Part shown: in pieces, positions 1 to 11,404 of the stretch
Layout of the letters: every line of letters begins with the position of its first letter
How positions within the stretch are numbered: the stretch's first letter is position 1
Assembly (NCBI GenBank): GCA_022592445.1
Contig: JABYQR010000313.1
Coordinates: 1 to 52,273, forward strand
Length of the DNA stretch: 52,273 bases
Direction: 5' to 3'
Origin: Cytidiella melzeri
Taxonomy: Eukaryota; Basidiomycota; Agaricomycetes; Polyporales; Irpicaceae
Notes under the pieces: generated by a model
What the model saw: the letters and a program-made list of their open reading frames with translations, nothing else
Told to the model about the DNA's origin: nothing
Databases searched by the model: none
Position numbers and translations under genes: made by a program

Positions 1-585
1 GACATTCGTCAACAACAAACAACGCAAGATGCTCGCGGACGTTTGCATTCTCAATGAAGATCCTGAACGACTTGGTTTGTAGCATCTCCGGGGACATGAG
101 GAGGATGCGGTATTGTCCTTCGCGTGCATCCTTCCAGAGGTCGCGCCTCTCTGCTGTGGGTAAATGTATGTTTGCCAGCGTTGTGGACTCAAGAGCCTTG
201 GAGTTGAGTGCTATAGCTGAGATGTTCAGCTTTGCGAGATTTCTGACCTGTGAAGTCGCGTGTTTCAGCAATGGAACAGACTGCCAGTCGAAAAACTCAC
301 CATATCATCTTCAAGGGCATTTTTCGGCACAACAACAATTGTCATGGTGTCCGGTCGCATGAGCAAATACGTGTAGAATATTGCTGACTTGCCATCACAA
401 GTCGCGGAAATGACTAATCCATGCTCTCCCATCATGAGCTTAGCCGATGGCTTCAGCTGGAAGTCGACTTTTGGGTCCCACAGAAGTTTTGGTTGCAGTT
501 GCTTTTGCAGTTGTGCAATGCCGTTTGTAGTGTGCCAGTCATAGATTCCCCGTGTCAACCAGTCAGAGGTTGTTGGTGCAGGCAT
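1..585 (-). CDS. RecQ-like DEAD/DEAH helicase, N-terminal part (runs off left edge)
   Basis: Two exons on the minus strand, 585..301 and 247..1, joined by a 53-bp intron (donor GTGAGT at 300, acceptor CACAG ending at 248) that keeps the frame. I chose the Met at 585 because the protein then begins directly with helicase-like sequence. Seen: a Walker A-like stretch SATCDGKSA about 50 residues in, then VVVPKNALEDDM (motif Ia area). Exon 2 reads VRNLAKLNISAIALNSKAL, later ILLMSPEML, and it ends at the DEAD-box position with VVDEC. This order is that of superfamily 2 ATP-dependent DNA helicases of the RecQ type, which are multiplied in basidiomycete genomes. Oddity: the usual Walker A glycine (TG-GKS) is Cys here, so ATP binding may be impaired. 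The helicase C-terminal domain is outside the window, so an intact gene and a mobile-element-associated copy cannot be told apart. Confidence 0.82.
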
Positions 586-645
586 CAGGAGCAATAGGAG
601 TGTGGAAGATGAACATGTATTGCTGTGACTATATGGTATATACAA

Positions 646-1599
646 AAATGACTAGTTGAATGATTCTGGCCCAGGGAACGTTGAACGAGAGCAGCACCGA
701 GAATGTTGAACGAGAGCAGCACCGAGCACGACGCGTTGGTGCTGGACGGCAGATCTAGATTCAACGCGGTAAACAAGATCACATGACAGGCCGAGCAGCT
801 GCAATAGCCGCTGAAACATCTACTGCAAAAGGGGGAGTGAAATAAACGCAGACGTCAGACAGAGATCCTGAGGCACGAAGGTTGACACCGCACATCAGGG
901 TCCATTATTATCAAAAAATAGTTGTTGAATATCTTGAATATTATTTACCTATTGTGCGAATATCCTTGGTGCCCAATATTGGTGAGATATTCTGTAAGGA
1001 AATGTGCGGATGCATAACTATAATCCAGATCCGCAAGGAGCGCCCGTCGGCATTCTCCCTGCAACCATGACTTTGACAAACACGTCATAACTCCACACAC
1101 CGCACCACAGAAACTCATCAGAAACCCAGGCCCGCTCTTCCCCAAGTGCGCCTGTCCTTTGTTCTTTCTCTGATGCATTGCGATGTCTCAGCTTGTTCCT
1201 CACTCTCTTGTTGTCGCGTCTCACCCTGTGTTGCTCCGTCGCTGATGGAGTTGCCCACCCCGTTCAGATCCAGCTCTACTGCAGTCACCCTACTCTGTTG
1301 TCTCCTTAGGACCGCTGATAGAGCCCTTCCAGTGAGTGTATGCGGTGCCTTCGTCCTAGTTCCACATTGCTGACCCAAATATGTACGTAATGTCTCAATC
1401 ATTGGTGGCTGATAACGCGCACTGTGTCCGCTGCAACGAGCTCTGGCGTTAATAACGCTAGCAGCCCTACTGTTGATCTCTACCAGGACGCTTACTATTT
1501 GGCAGGCAGTGGGCATACTCCCAAACGGTCAGCAACAACGCATGACGCGAGCACTTCGTCTCGTACAGGGCGTTCTCCCCACCAGAACTGAGTTTATTC
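646..1599. other. No recognisable gene; short tandem duplication
   Basis: Open frames here on both strands are short and show no domain I know. The only structure seen is a two-copy, 25-bp tandem repeat at about 680-729 (unit starting GTTGAACGAGAGCAGCACCG), just upstream of the helicase start, and an AT-rich stretch near 900-960. Confidence 0.5.
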
Positions 1600-1989
1600 A
1601 TGAAGCAATTGCAAAGTTCCTCGACTGAACAGGTGCACACACAACTCTCTTAGGGTCATCCCTTTCACTTTCATCTGACAGTCTCTTCTTCTTGCAACGC
1701 GCAGGAAATCATTACTTCAAACACTCAAGACTACCCACACATCACCGAGCCCGTTCTCAGAGTACGCGATCTCTCTCTCTCTCTCTTTGTGCCATCACCA
1801 CAACCTTTGACCCACACGCCGCACAGGAAAGCAAAGCAGGTCTAGCAGTTGGCAAGCTACACTCGCATGCGTCGAAACAAGTGGCCGACCAAGCAAAAGA
1901 CCTTGTAAAGAAATGGCAGCAGACCGTCGAGCAGGCAAAGCTGCAGAATGGCAAGGGATCCGCGTCGTCGGGTGCGTCAAAGCCACAGG
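1600..1989 (+). pseudogene. Orphan TFIIS N-terminal (LW) domain, truncated copy
   Basis: Three exons join in frame: 1600-1632, 1705-1761 and 1827-1989. Exon 1 reads MKQLQSSSTEQ. Exon 2 ends ITEPVLR. Exon 3 begins ESKAGLAVGKL and continues to AKDLVKKWQQTVEQAK. This is the four-helix TFIIS N-terminal domain of transcription elongation factor S-II, including its conserved LVKKW motif. The first part of the domain is shortened to 11 residues. After the domain comes SSGASKPQ and a donor (GTGAGT at 1990). The sequence reached through the next possible acceptor (2061) does not resemble the central RNA polymerase II-binding domain, and no Zn-ribbon (RSADE motif) is found downstream. The second intron holds a CT microsatellite. 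Retained introns argue for a DNA-level duplication rather than a retrocopy. I judge it a gene fragment; a short expressed LW-domain protein is possible. Confidence 0.7.
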
Positions 1990-2620
1990 GTGAGTGCGTC
2001 CGCCTACACCGCCAGCTTGTCTGCAGGTGTCAGCCATCTAAACGCATTATCATTTGGACAGGGCGGAACGCCGAGGTTCTCACGCGTCGGACGAGTGGTG
2101 GACAGTCGATCGGGGAGATAGATTCTTGCTGGTACCACTGCCCATATGTTTGACAGAAGCAGTTCTCACCTGAATGTGCCTGTGATGACATCTGTGTAGC
2201 AAGAGTTCCAATTAGATGGTAGTTGTCTGCGCTCGAGTATGTTTCCCAGAAGTTTCACGACATCCGAAAATGCCATAGTGAGCAGATGAAAAGCATGTGC
2301 GAGGGTCATCTGTCGTTCTGATGATGTCCGCATGTGTTGTTCACGCAGGTATAATGTTTCTCAGTCGATGCCGTCGTTTGAAACGTTGTGCGAAGATAGC
2401 AAGCAATTAAATTTCAGCAGACGACATATGTATTACTATATACAACGCGGAAAGGAATGTGAGAATGACTTGGATGCATGCAGCCGCACCTCGGGAAACC
2501 ATGATGCATTATACGAGCTCATAGGAAATTGGGTCACGGAGACAGAACCGTGACAACGAATGGATGGAATACGGAATGCAGACTCGGAAGAGTATAACAT
2601 TACTGGTCGGACTGGCCGGA
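1990..2620. other. No recognisable gene
   Basis: A 73-codon plus-strand frame (2332-2553) shows no motif I recognise. The rest looks non-coding, between the TFIIS fragment and the 3' end of the minus-strand gene that stops at 2621. Confidence 0.4.
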
Positions 2621-4055
2621 TCATTCTTCATTGGTGGTCATAATGGTGACGATGCCAAGCATTGCGTCCGCAACCTCTGTCTGCGTGTTGGTCAAGGCGA
2701 CACTCTCAAGATCGTCGAGATGCTTGTCCTTGTTGGTACCAAATTCCAAGAGGTTGTCATCAAGGATTCCTTTGAAGAAGCTGCCGAGGTTACTTATAAT
2801 CAGTCATCCGGGTACGATGAATGACTCGGAGATGCAGACTCACGTAGAAATAGCTTGTTTCGGTTGATCCTTGAAGCGTTTGCGGATGTCGTGTAGCTGT
2901 TTGTCGACGGTCTTCCAATAGCTGACACCATCAGGGAGCTCCAGTAGCATGCGACGCTAAGCAAGGCAGATTGTTTAACACTGCGATGACTCGGAAAGAT
3001 TAAAGAGCAGTGCTTACGAGGAACGCAAAACGAGCGAGCATCTGCACTGTGATGTTGACACTGTTGAACTTCATACTTGTAGTTCCCTTGAGCTTGGTAG
3101 CATTGGAGACGAGGGTGAAGATATCAGTGGCATTCACACGATGGCTACCAAGGGCGTCTTGGTTTACGGTGCCCATCGACTGAGTGATCTGCATGATAGT
3201 ATTGAGCCTACTTAATAAACCGTTGCAGTGATTGCAACAAGATGCCTACCGCAAGCTTGATATGTCTGCGCCTGTCGCTGAAGCGTTCGGAAACGCGAGC
3301 ACAGACGACCTGGTAATGAGCGAAGTTCTCTTTAACCGCCGGTGTAAGACCCCATTTTGGATAACGCTCGAGGATGGCCTGTAAGTCAATAGTGAATCAA
3401 AGCTGTTGACGTTGATAGGTATATTGTTGATGAGATAGAAACTTACCAATACAATGCGGTTTCCCTCGTCGAGATACCCAGTTGCTTGGGGCGAGACCAG
3501 CGCATTGTACACATAAATTTCGATTTTGCCCTGCGTTAGATATTGTTGGATGAGATGTCCAAGTGGCAACTATACGACATACCTTCAGTACGTCGGAAAG
3601 CTTGTACTGCGCGTCGACAGGCTGAATCTGATTTGCCTTGGTCATTGTCCTCAAAGAGAGACCAATGTTGAAAAGAATCTGCTCGTGTAGAGGCAGCTAC
3701 ACGTCAGCCGTTCAATCGAGAGTTAGGTTGTATGCTATGCACAGGACAGTGCCAATGGAAACACGAACCTTCGAGGCAAATGTAAGAAGCTCGCTCTCCT
3801 TATTGTCAAGCTTGAGCTTTCGGGATATCTGCGCTGAAGCCTCGCCAGCATCATCATTGCTGGGACGCTTGAAGCCCACAACAATTGACGCAATGACCGC
3901 TTGAGAAGAAACGGGTGAAGAGGCGCGTGTCGCTGAAGGTTCTTGTGATGGCTCCTGGAGCTTGAATGCTCGTTGTCTGCCAGTTGGGACGATGTCGGTG
4001 AGCTTGTGTTGGCTGGGAGGCTGAGTCGTTCAGCCATGGTCAAGCGTGTGGCCAT
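2621..4055 (-). CDS. Unknown agaricomycete-type protein, eight exons, divergent to Plavaka
   Basis: Minus-strand exons that join without breaking frame: (about 4020)..3769, 3696..3583, 3530..3447, 3378..3250, 3188..3018, 2956..2844, and from about 2791 to the TGA at 2621-2623. All junctions are GT..AG. The protein has a polar N-terminus, then ISRKLKLDNKESELLTFASK, LPLHEQILFNIGLSLR, KIEIYVYNALVSPQATGY and AILERYPKWGLTPAVKEN. It continues with SERFSDRRRHIKLA, NITVQMLARFAFL and LPDGVSYWKTVDKQL. No enzyme motif, signal peptide or membrane helix is visible; it looks soluble and helical. It resembles, from memory only, an uncharacterised family multiplied in agaricomycetes. The 5' end is uncertain: ATGs at 4055 and 4037 read into a different frame from exon 1, so either a further intron (an acceptor CTCAG lies near 4022) or a frameshift is present. 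It faces away from the Plavaka gene with about 230 bp between them. Confidence 0.66.
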
Positions 4056-4282
4056 GATGACAAGGAGCAAGGAAATTAGAATAAGTGGGCGAGAAACCAA
4101 GTCGGAGAAGATGAGAGTAAGAGGAAAAAATTTGTAATGAGAAAATGGACCTTTGACGTGGCAGGTTGTTCTCAAAACGGAGCGCGCCTTCTAAAAGAAA
4201 GGAAAAAAAAACGTCGTCATAGCGGGATGGAAACTGCGTAAGAGAATCAAACCTTTGTCATTGTGTCCTTCAGTGCCAAAGC

Positions 4283-7200
4283 ATGCCGCCAAAGCGCAAG
4301 CACAATGGGTTAGATGGTGAGCTCTGAGTCAGCTGCAGAAACTTCACCAATGATTAGCAACCTGAAATAATTGTTGAAGGCGACTTTATGAACATACCTG
4401 ACCAGCCAAGCCACCTGCGCTGTATTCCATGTTCAGACTGATCTGGGAAGCCGCAGAGCGTTATGCAAAAACATCTGAGCGACCACATTCGAACAGAAAA
4501 ACACATTACCGCTTTGCATTGGCAGTCTCAACGAAACATAGCCAATGTGGCCCCTTCTATCCCTGTGACAGTTGGTGCAGCTGCAGCACTCTCACTTACG
4601 GACATTCGCCCGCATCGGCCTCATCCTTCCGTGGTCCGCGTTCGCTCAGAGAGTCCGACGAGTGTTCTTCAACAAATAAATATAGATGAGGACGGCTTAT
4701 ACCAAGATGACAGTGGTCAAACCATCCACTTTACGGCTGGTGAAGATGTCCGGCAGACTCTGAATCAGGCCTTGAACCAGCAGATTGAGGATCTCAGCTG
4801 TTACTCACATGAATGCCTTGGAGAGTTTTGGAGCTCAGACGCCGATGCTGGAAGTATGTTCGATAATGAGGACGCAACATTATCAAATGTGGTCACAGCA
4901 CTGGAAACGATGAGTGAGTCATTCAATAGTAGAGAGCTGATGACCTGACTAACATACCTTTGACAATCAGACCTAGACGAGGATGAGAACGAGGAAGTTC
5001 TCGCAGAGCAGTGCGAGGCAAGGCACGATGCTCCCAAATGGGCACCATATCAAACGAAGACCGTGAGTTGCTTGTTTGAGAACACCGGAAGAAACTCATC
5101 TCACCACCTGTAGATGTTTATGCTCGACTTCTTGGACAGCCTCCCTCGTTTGAGGCTCTCCAATGATCACTTGAAGACCATTATATGGGTCATGAGAGAA
5201 TGCGGGACACCTGACGTGCCATCGTTCAGTGCATTACGGAAACTTCAAACGAAGCTTACCACAGAGATGGGAATTCAGACAACACGGCACGTATCAACGT
5301 TGGGTAACGAGTTTTATAACAACGGTGCCGCTCAGATGTTCAACCTCGTGAGCATGCCATCAATCATGTCGATGACAGCTGTACTCACCTGATGGTTGAT
5401 ATCAAGGACTGGGCAAACCCTCTTGTGCGACCCCATATTCGACCCTATGTAGAAGTCTCATCAACCGTCTCTGAGTTCTACCAAGCTGAACGGTTAATGA
5501 GCATGGATGTTGATCTTCTACAGTTGATGTGGGTGGATTTCAAGAACTCACCTGGACAGCATTTCTACATCAAGGAGTTAGCTCGCCTCCGAGATGGCAG
5601 ATTTGTGATACCAATGAAGTGGCTGTGCATTATTGACAAAGAAACAGGCGCAGAGACTGAGTGCGCAGATGTTTACCATGTAGACTACGAAATAACGGTC
5701 AGTTCAATACGTGCGATGGTTCAAGTTGCGATACAAGGAAATGCTTACTATCATTGAGCAGACAGGTGTCGCTCGCTTGCACGTCGACGAAGTTGTGCGC
5801 ATACTTGCTGCCGATCTTACGAGCAATATCTTGTACTTGAGGAATCAGGGCCTGAAGATCCAATTCGACAGTGCGTATCTGAATCAGAAGACGGTCAAAA
5901 CTGATCTGATCCACTCACATTGAAACCAGAAACTGCGCCGGAGTGGACACAAGAATTATCCCACCCAGTGCGGCTCAAGGCCCAAGGGCAACCAACGTTC
6001 ACACTCGGTTTGATGTCGTGGGTGGACGATGTGTCAGGGAATCGTTTGAAACAGTATAACGCACATACCAACGTGTACGCAGCCAGTTTGAACCTGCCGC
6101 ACTGCAAGCTTCAGCAGGAGTATTTCATCCGCTTTGGCTCAACATCTCCCACTGCGACTGCACTCGAGCAACTTGACGGGTTTGCGGAAGATGTAGGGCC
6201 TGATTGTTGGCACGAAGCGTATGATTGCCTTCTAAAACAAGAAATCTTGTTTCGCCTAATAGTACGGGTTGAGCCAGCGGATAATCCACAGCAATCCGAG
6301 CTGTGCTCACATATTGGATTGAACGGGAACAAGTTCTGTTGTAAGTGTCATGCCGGAGGACCTGCAAGAGAAATGGAAACTCACAGTGGCTATCACAGCT
6401 TGTACGAGGTGCGTAATGCGAGTGCCACAGCAGGTCAACTCTAACTTGTCCCTCGCCATTTCGTAGGAAGGAGTAGCACGTACGGCGGATGAGACTGTGA
6501 AGGGAATTGTCAGCCAGCTGTTTGCAGCCACTCATGGCAATGAGCAAAAGGTTGAGGCGATGCAGACCACGAGCGGGATCAAAGATCCGATAGCGCAAGT
6601 TTGGATTCAGCAGCTGATCCAGAAAGCATGCGGTCTGCATCACAAACATATCTCTAGCGCGGAAACGCAGGACTTACGGCTGAAGAATTGGAAACTCAAA
6701 GGTGAAGTGCGTCAGGCTGTCAAGAATGAGATCAAAGACAAAATTGTGAAAGATCTCATGAAGTGTCTCACCGAGCAACCCGCGCACCGCTATAGCAAGC
6801 TTTCGGAGGACTCCCGTATGTGTACAACACTGCATCGTAGGTCCTTACCCTGCTGACACCGGTGCATAGCTTTGCGTACTCAGATCCGTCCCGGGGATCA
6901 TTACAATAAACTGTTGGTATTACAAGGTGAGTTCAAATCTGCAGGTCACGGTCGCGGACTTCATTGGTAACAATAACACACCATCTTCAGGTCTCGACGT
7001 CCATCGTGATACAGCTGTTGAGCTTCTTCATACGTATCTTTTGGGGCTTGACAAATACGTATGGCATGTGTCCCATACGGCTTGGAACGATGCACACCGG
7101 CAACTCATAGCGATTCGGCTGCAAAGTTCATCAGTGGACGGGCTGTCAATATATCCTGTGCGGGGGCAGTACTTAGTCAAATATTGTAACAACCTGATCG

Positions 7201-8813
7201 GGAAACACTTCAAAACGTTGCAGCAAGTCGGCGCGTTTCATCTACATCCCGATCTCCTGGAGAATGAGCACGGTGGTCTGCTGCTTGAACTCTGGAAGGC
7301 AACAGGCGAGTTAGGGGCACTTCTCTTTTATCATGCAATCGATGACATGTCCACATACCTGGTCAGTCGGACTCAGTCCTTTGTGTACAAAGTTTTGATG
7401 CGAGGTTGCTAACCGTGACGTTGTGTTAACATTTTTGCGGTCAACTCTTCTAGGAGGATCTTGAAGTGCTGATAGGAAATCTGCTTGACATCTGGGGAGC
7501 CATTGATCCCAATCAAATCCTCAATAAGCCAAAAATTCACTTACTGCAGCACATTATCACTGACATCCGCAATGGCGGGCCGGCCATCTTATATTCTACA
7601 GAGATCTTTGAATGCTGGAATTCAATATTCCGGATGTGTAGTGTCCTATCGAACCATCACGCTCCGAGTCATGATATTGCAGCGGCAATAGCAGATCTAG
7701 AATGGTTAAAGCATCAAGTCAGTGGAGGTTGGTGGAGAGGGGAGCACGGTAGCTACATCCGCGCTGGGGAAGGTGTTAGGGAGATGTTTCAGATGAACGG
7801 CAAAATTCAGCGTTGTCTTGGATGGGCAGATCCGAAAGTTCTCTCCCCCGGTATGTTTGTGGGTTATCTGAATTCGGGATTGGCTGATGCTTGAGTAGGA
7901 ACTGTGCGAAGGGCTGCACGGAAGAAACGGACAGTCATCTTGTGGGAAGTCAGCTGCGTCGAAGAAGGAACTCACATCACGGTTGATGCCTGCACATCGT
8001 TCAACCCATCATATCGCCCAGCGGATACTCTTTGGGAGCACGCACAATCCCTGGTTTCGAGGTCCACTGATGTCTGCAAGGAGGGTTCATGGGTATTCTA
8101 TGACAGCCCCCGCGAAGCTGTCAGCAGAGACACGGCTGAGTTGCCGGTGAGCCCAAAGTTATCATAACACTGCTATTGTTGAAGACCGCCGGTTGTCTGA
8201 TCACCATAGGAATCCTTCACTTATGCTGGTTGCATCCGCAGGATTATTATACCTGCCTCTGATCCTCGTAGCGAGAACGGGCTGGTGCAGGTGGAACGCT
8301 TCGCGGTTTCTGGCCTACCCAACACTCGAATGAACATGCCGGTCCTGTACCGCGAGTGCGCATCGATCCTAATTGATGTTGTTCCTGTTAAAGTAAGTTT
8401 GCAGTACAGTTATGAGAGAACGAATAACAAACATACTTGTAACACAGAACATTGCATTCATTTTCAATGCGCAGCACGACTGCTTGACTGCAGAGTGCGC
8501 AGTCGAAGATCAGACCGTTCATCAAGAAAGGAGAATAACCAGCCTTACCCAGAAAGGTGTCCAACATGGTGCAATGCAACGGTACTTTGTTAATATGCAT
8601 GCTCTTCACAACGCGGCCCTTATTCGGAGTACCCTTCCCCGTCACTTATCAATGCCAAAGCCGTACTTCAACGACCGTGTTGCAAAGCATCAAGAGTTTG
8701 CCGATAAGGTTTCCTCCGTGAACTCGAAACGACGCGATGCTACTGCTGCAAAGGCGCGGGATACCCGAGCACGGAAGAAACAGGTGCAAGAGCTGCAGCC
8801 TGAGATGTTGTAG
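4283..8813 (+). CDS. Plavaka-type DNA transposase, nearly complete multi-exon gene
   Basis: Exons after the unresolved 5' end: up to 4913, 4971-5062, 5114-5347, 5407-5697, 5762-5870, 5930-6408, 6467-6815, 6870-6926, 6991-7361, 7454-7850, 7899-8146, 8210-8392 and 8448-8813. All have GT..AG introns that preserve frame. Diagnostic stretches of the Plavaka transposase family: WVDDVSGNRLKQYNAHTNVY, LQQEYFIRFGSTSP, DNPQQSELCSHIG with FCCKCHAGG, GLDVHRDTAVELLHTYLLGL, LIGKHFKTLQQVGAFHLHP, TGELGALLFYHAIDDM, and FECWNSIFRMCSVLSNHHAPS. It ends in a basic KKR-rich tail. The N-terminus shows a degenerate Cys/His finger (CIPC ... HLSDHIRTEKH), interrupted in that frame by TGA at 4439-4441. ATG at 4283 (MPPKRKHNG) is a plausible start. 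Such proteins move Plavaka elements; no terminal inverted repeats were identified. Confidence 0.88.
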
Positions 8814-10081
8814 CCAGGCGGCATGCGCGTCGAGTGTAGTGTACATAACTCAACTGGACAGCTAGATACTTTTGAAATCTGATGGCAGAGCCCTGTTTGC
8901 CCACTGTCACAATCTCCTGTTGCACATAAGAACCGAATTGCACGTCAAACAGATGTTCGTACGAGTGACCGCCAGGAGAACAATCCTCGCGCGGTGGCAT
9001 GTTTTCGCAGACGGTGTCAGCCTGCGAAACGCATGACCATGCGTTGTTCAGGTACCTCCGGCAGACAGATGGCTGAGCAATAATTTTCATTCAATTCTAC
9101 AGAGCGTCAACATGTGCTATCTTCATCTGTTTACCACCTCCAGTCAAGTTGGCGGTGTAGGCTGATACTTCACAATACCCTCAAACTATCTGGCAGCTCG
9201 AACACAGTCCCTGTCTGTTGCTCCTTCCACACCTACCACACCCAGCGCCTCAACACCGGCGATGTCTCACCCCAAACCGTCGGACGTGATAAACTCAAAG
9301 AGTGATGGCCATCTGCTTGTGCAGCGTTCATGTACGTCGACGGAGCTTGGAATTCCAGCTGAACTCACACAAATCCTGCCTGCACGACAGCGACATCGAC
9401 ATTGACCGAGCTTTGAACTATTTTGCCAACCGCATGGCGCTATGCGTGCATTGACAACGACAGCAGGTCAATTATGAGCGTAATTCTCGCACACACGTCA
9501 TGTATCCGTATACGTACAGTCTGCACACATATGTATATGGAAGTACTGTCAACTGCCATGAGAATGCCGAGCTGAATGCGAGCGCGAGAACCGCGATATA
9601 GGGCGGCGGCCGCTGGTCATGAACTTAAAATATACGAGCAATATGACAATGATATGCGGTCTTTATAAGCATATATCATTGTCATGTTCTTCGGGCGCAT
9701 GTAAAGAATATGTGAACAATATCTCATATATTCAGCGCCTATCTTTCAATAATAATAGAGGCTGACGTGCAGTGTGAACGCCCGTCGACTCTGCCTCGGG
9801 GAGACTATACGTGCCCCCTTCTTTTGGAACCGAGCCCCGACTCCCGCGTCGCGCGAGTCTTGCAATACGCCATAATGCTGAAAGTGCTGACTAGGCTCGC
9901 AATGGCTTGACAGAATTGCGAATCATAAACTCCTCATACCGTTTTGCAGTGTCTGGAAATAAGGGTATGGCTGAGCCAGAATTTTCACACAGAGCATCAC
10001 CTCTTATTAGGGGAGGCGTTCGGCTGCTGACGTACGTATACCCAACTCGTTACAGGTTTCAAAAAGCTCCAGCTTACTACA
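8814..10081. other. Intergenic; unassigned Cys-rich frame and a hairpin
   Basis: A minus-strand frame (about 9090-8870) encodes a Cys-rich stretch (SCVSQADTVCENMPPREDC) that I cannot assign. No convincing upstream exons were found. AT-rich sequence with a strong inverted repeat lies at 9643-9685. The remainder shows no gene. Confidence 0.4.
9643..9685. repeat. Inverted repeat / hairpin
   Basis: ATGACAATGATATGC (9643-9657) is the reverse complement of 9669-9685 apart from a 2-bp insertion, with an 11-base loop. It sits in AT-rich intergenic DNA about 400 bp upstream of the glyoxalase-like gene. It could be a small MITE relic or a transcript hairpin. Confidence 0.7.
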
Positions 10082-11190
10082 ATGTCGCGTGGCCCTTCTA
10101 CGCGCACTTTGGACCATATTGTTCATCTCACACCGCCCGGTACACTTCCACAGGCCGTGCAGCAATTTCGCAGGCTTGGTTTTACGTGCGTTCAGAATCT
10201 TCAGATGTCTCTACACTACACGCGTAGACATTCTGCTGATCGAGTAGCATTCTATATCAACAGTGTCGTCGACGGCGGTGAACACGCAGGAGGCTTGACG
10301 GCCAACGCACTGGTCGTACGCAATCAGCATATGTAGCAACTTCTCTGGTTGACAACCGGCGTGACGTTCACAGATACTTCCCGATGGTGTCTATCTCGAG
10401 CTCATCCACTTCATCCGCAAACCCTCGCCTGAAGAATCTCCTGCCTCTCCTTGGGCGAACAAGCCGCCTGGGTTCATTGCGTTTGCATTCCTCGGCTCAC
10501 CGGGCTCCTCCCCTTCGATCACCTCACTCATCAACAATCGCGCTGAAGCTCTTGGAATCAGCCACGAGCTGGAATGCCTACAGCCCACTTCAGGCGGCCG
10601 CACGCGTCCAGATGGAGAAAGGCTTGAGTGGGAGATTGTCGCTCCCGTTCGATGGGCAGAGAGACAGAACGCGATGGGAAGGCCGTTTTATTGCGGAGAT
10701 GTTACTCCCCGCAAACTGAGAGTATGTACACTTCTGTTTCACAACTTGATTGCGTCTTGAACTTTTTGCTGATTAGCTGTGACGCGTTGCGAACTTGCAG
10801 GTTCCGTTAGAGGAGGAGAAGCGCGATCATGTCAACAAGACGCGTGGTATAGCCTACCTGCGTGTGCTCGTCTCCGAAGAGGCGTTTGAACTCAAGACGA
10901 GAGAGATACAGGCAGTGCTGGGTGTCCCACCTTTGGCAGAAAGCGTCATCGACAACAAGTTTGAGCGAGCGTGGGAGCTGCAGCTGCTCGACGAGGGTGG
11001 GATAGCGAGGGAGATCCATAAAGGTGCACGCCTCGTGCTTTCTGCAGCAGACAAAACAGACGCGGATGAGGTCAAGTTTGTCGAGGAGAACGGGACTGGT
11101 GTGTTCGAGGTCGGATTTGCGGTTAAAGCTGGAGGAGGTAGCGACCAGGAGCGGACGCCATACGGAAGAGTCGCATGGGTTGTAGTGTAG
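10082..11190 (+). CDS. Glyoxalase-like domain protein (VOC superfamily)
   Basis: Four exons (10082-10185, 10264-10315, 10374-10721, 10801-11190) give a 297-residue protein with every junction in frame. The start MSRGPSTRTLDHIVHLTPPG is typical of fungal proteins with a Glyoxalase-like domain (vicinal oxygen chelate fold). It is followed across intron 1 by GGEHAGGLTANALV, then LPDGVYLELIHF and GGRTRPDGERLEWEI. The conserved DHIV His and the YLELI Glu are at the positions where this family has metal-ligand-like residues. The C-terminal third (LSAADKTDADEVKFVEENG) is less conserved. No signal peptide; probably cytosolic. The exact substrate of this family is not established, so I do not call it lactoylglutathione lyase. 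The gene looks intact and lies 215 bp upstream of the importin gene on the same strand. Confidence 0.88.
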
Positions 11191-11404
11191 CTCACTATGT
11201 ACAGCAGCTTCACAATCATGCTTTTAGTCGGTTAGACTGCGCTACAGTTTGCTGCGACGCGTCCGAGCGTCCCGAGTCCGCAACACGTGCTGGGAAATCA
11301 GTCGATGATCGCCTATATATCTGAGATCTGGCAAGAGATGACCACCGCTCAAGATTACAGTCCGACCTCAAGTTATCCTCAAACGTCTACAACCAACACC
11401 CGAC

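Noticed and set aside
5699..5914. Minus-strand frame of 71 codons
   Set aside because: It overlaps a Plavaka exon and intron on the opposite strand whose splice structure is convincing.
6125..6649. Minus-strand frame of 174 codons
   Set aside because: Antisense shadow of the strongest Plavaka exons.
8870..9090. Cys-rich minus-strand stretch resembling the end of a cutinase-like esterase
   Set aside because: The resemblance is only a loose Cys/His pattern, and no serine-hydrolase motif or upstream exon could be found.
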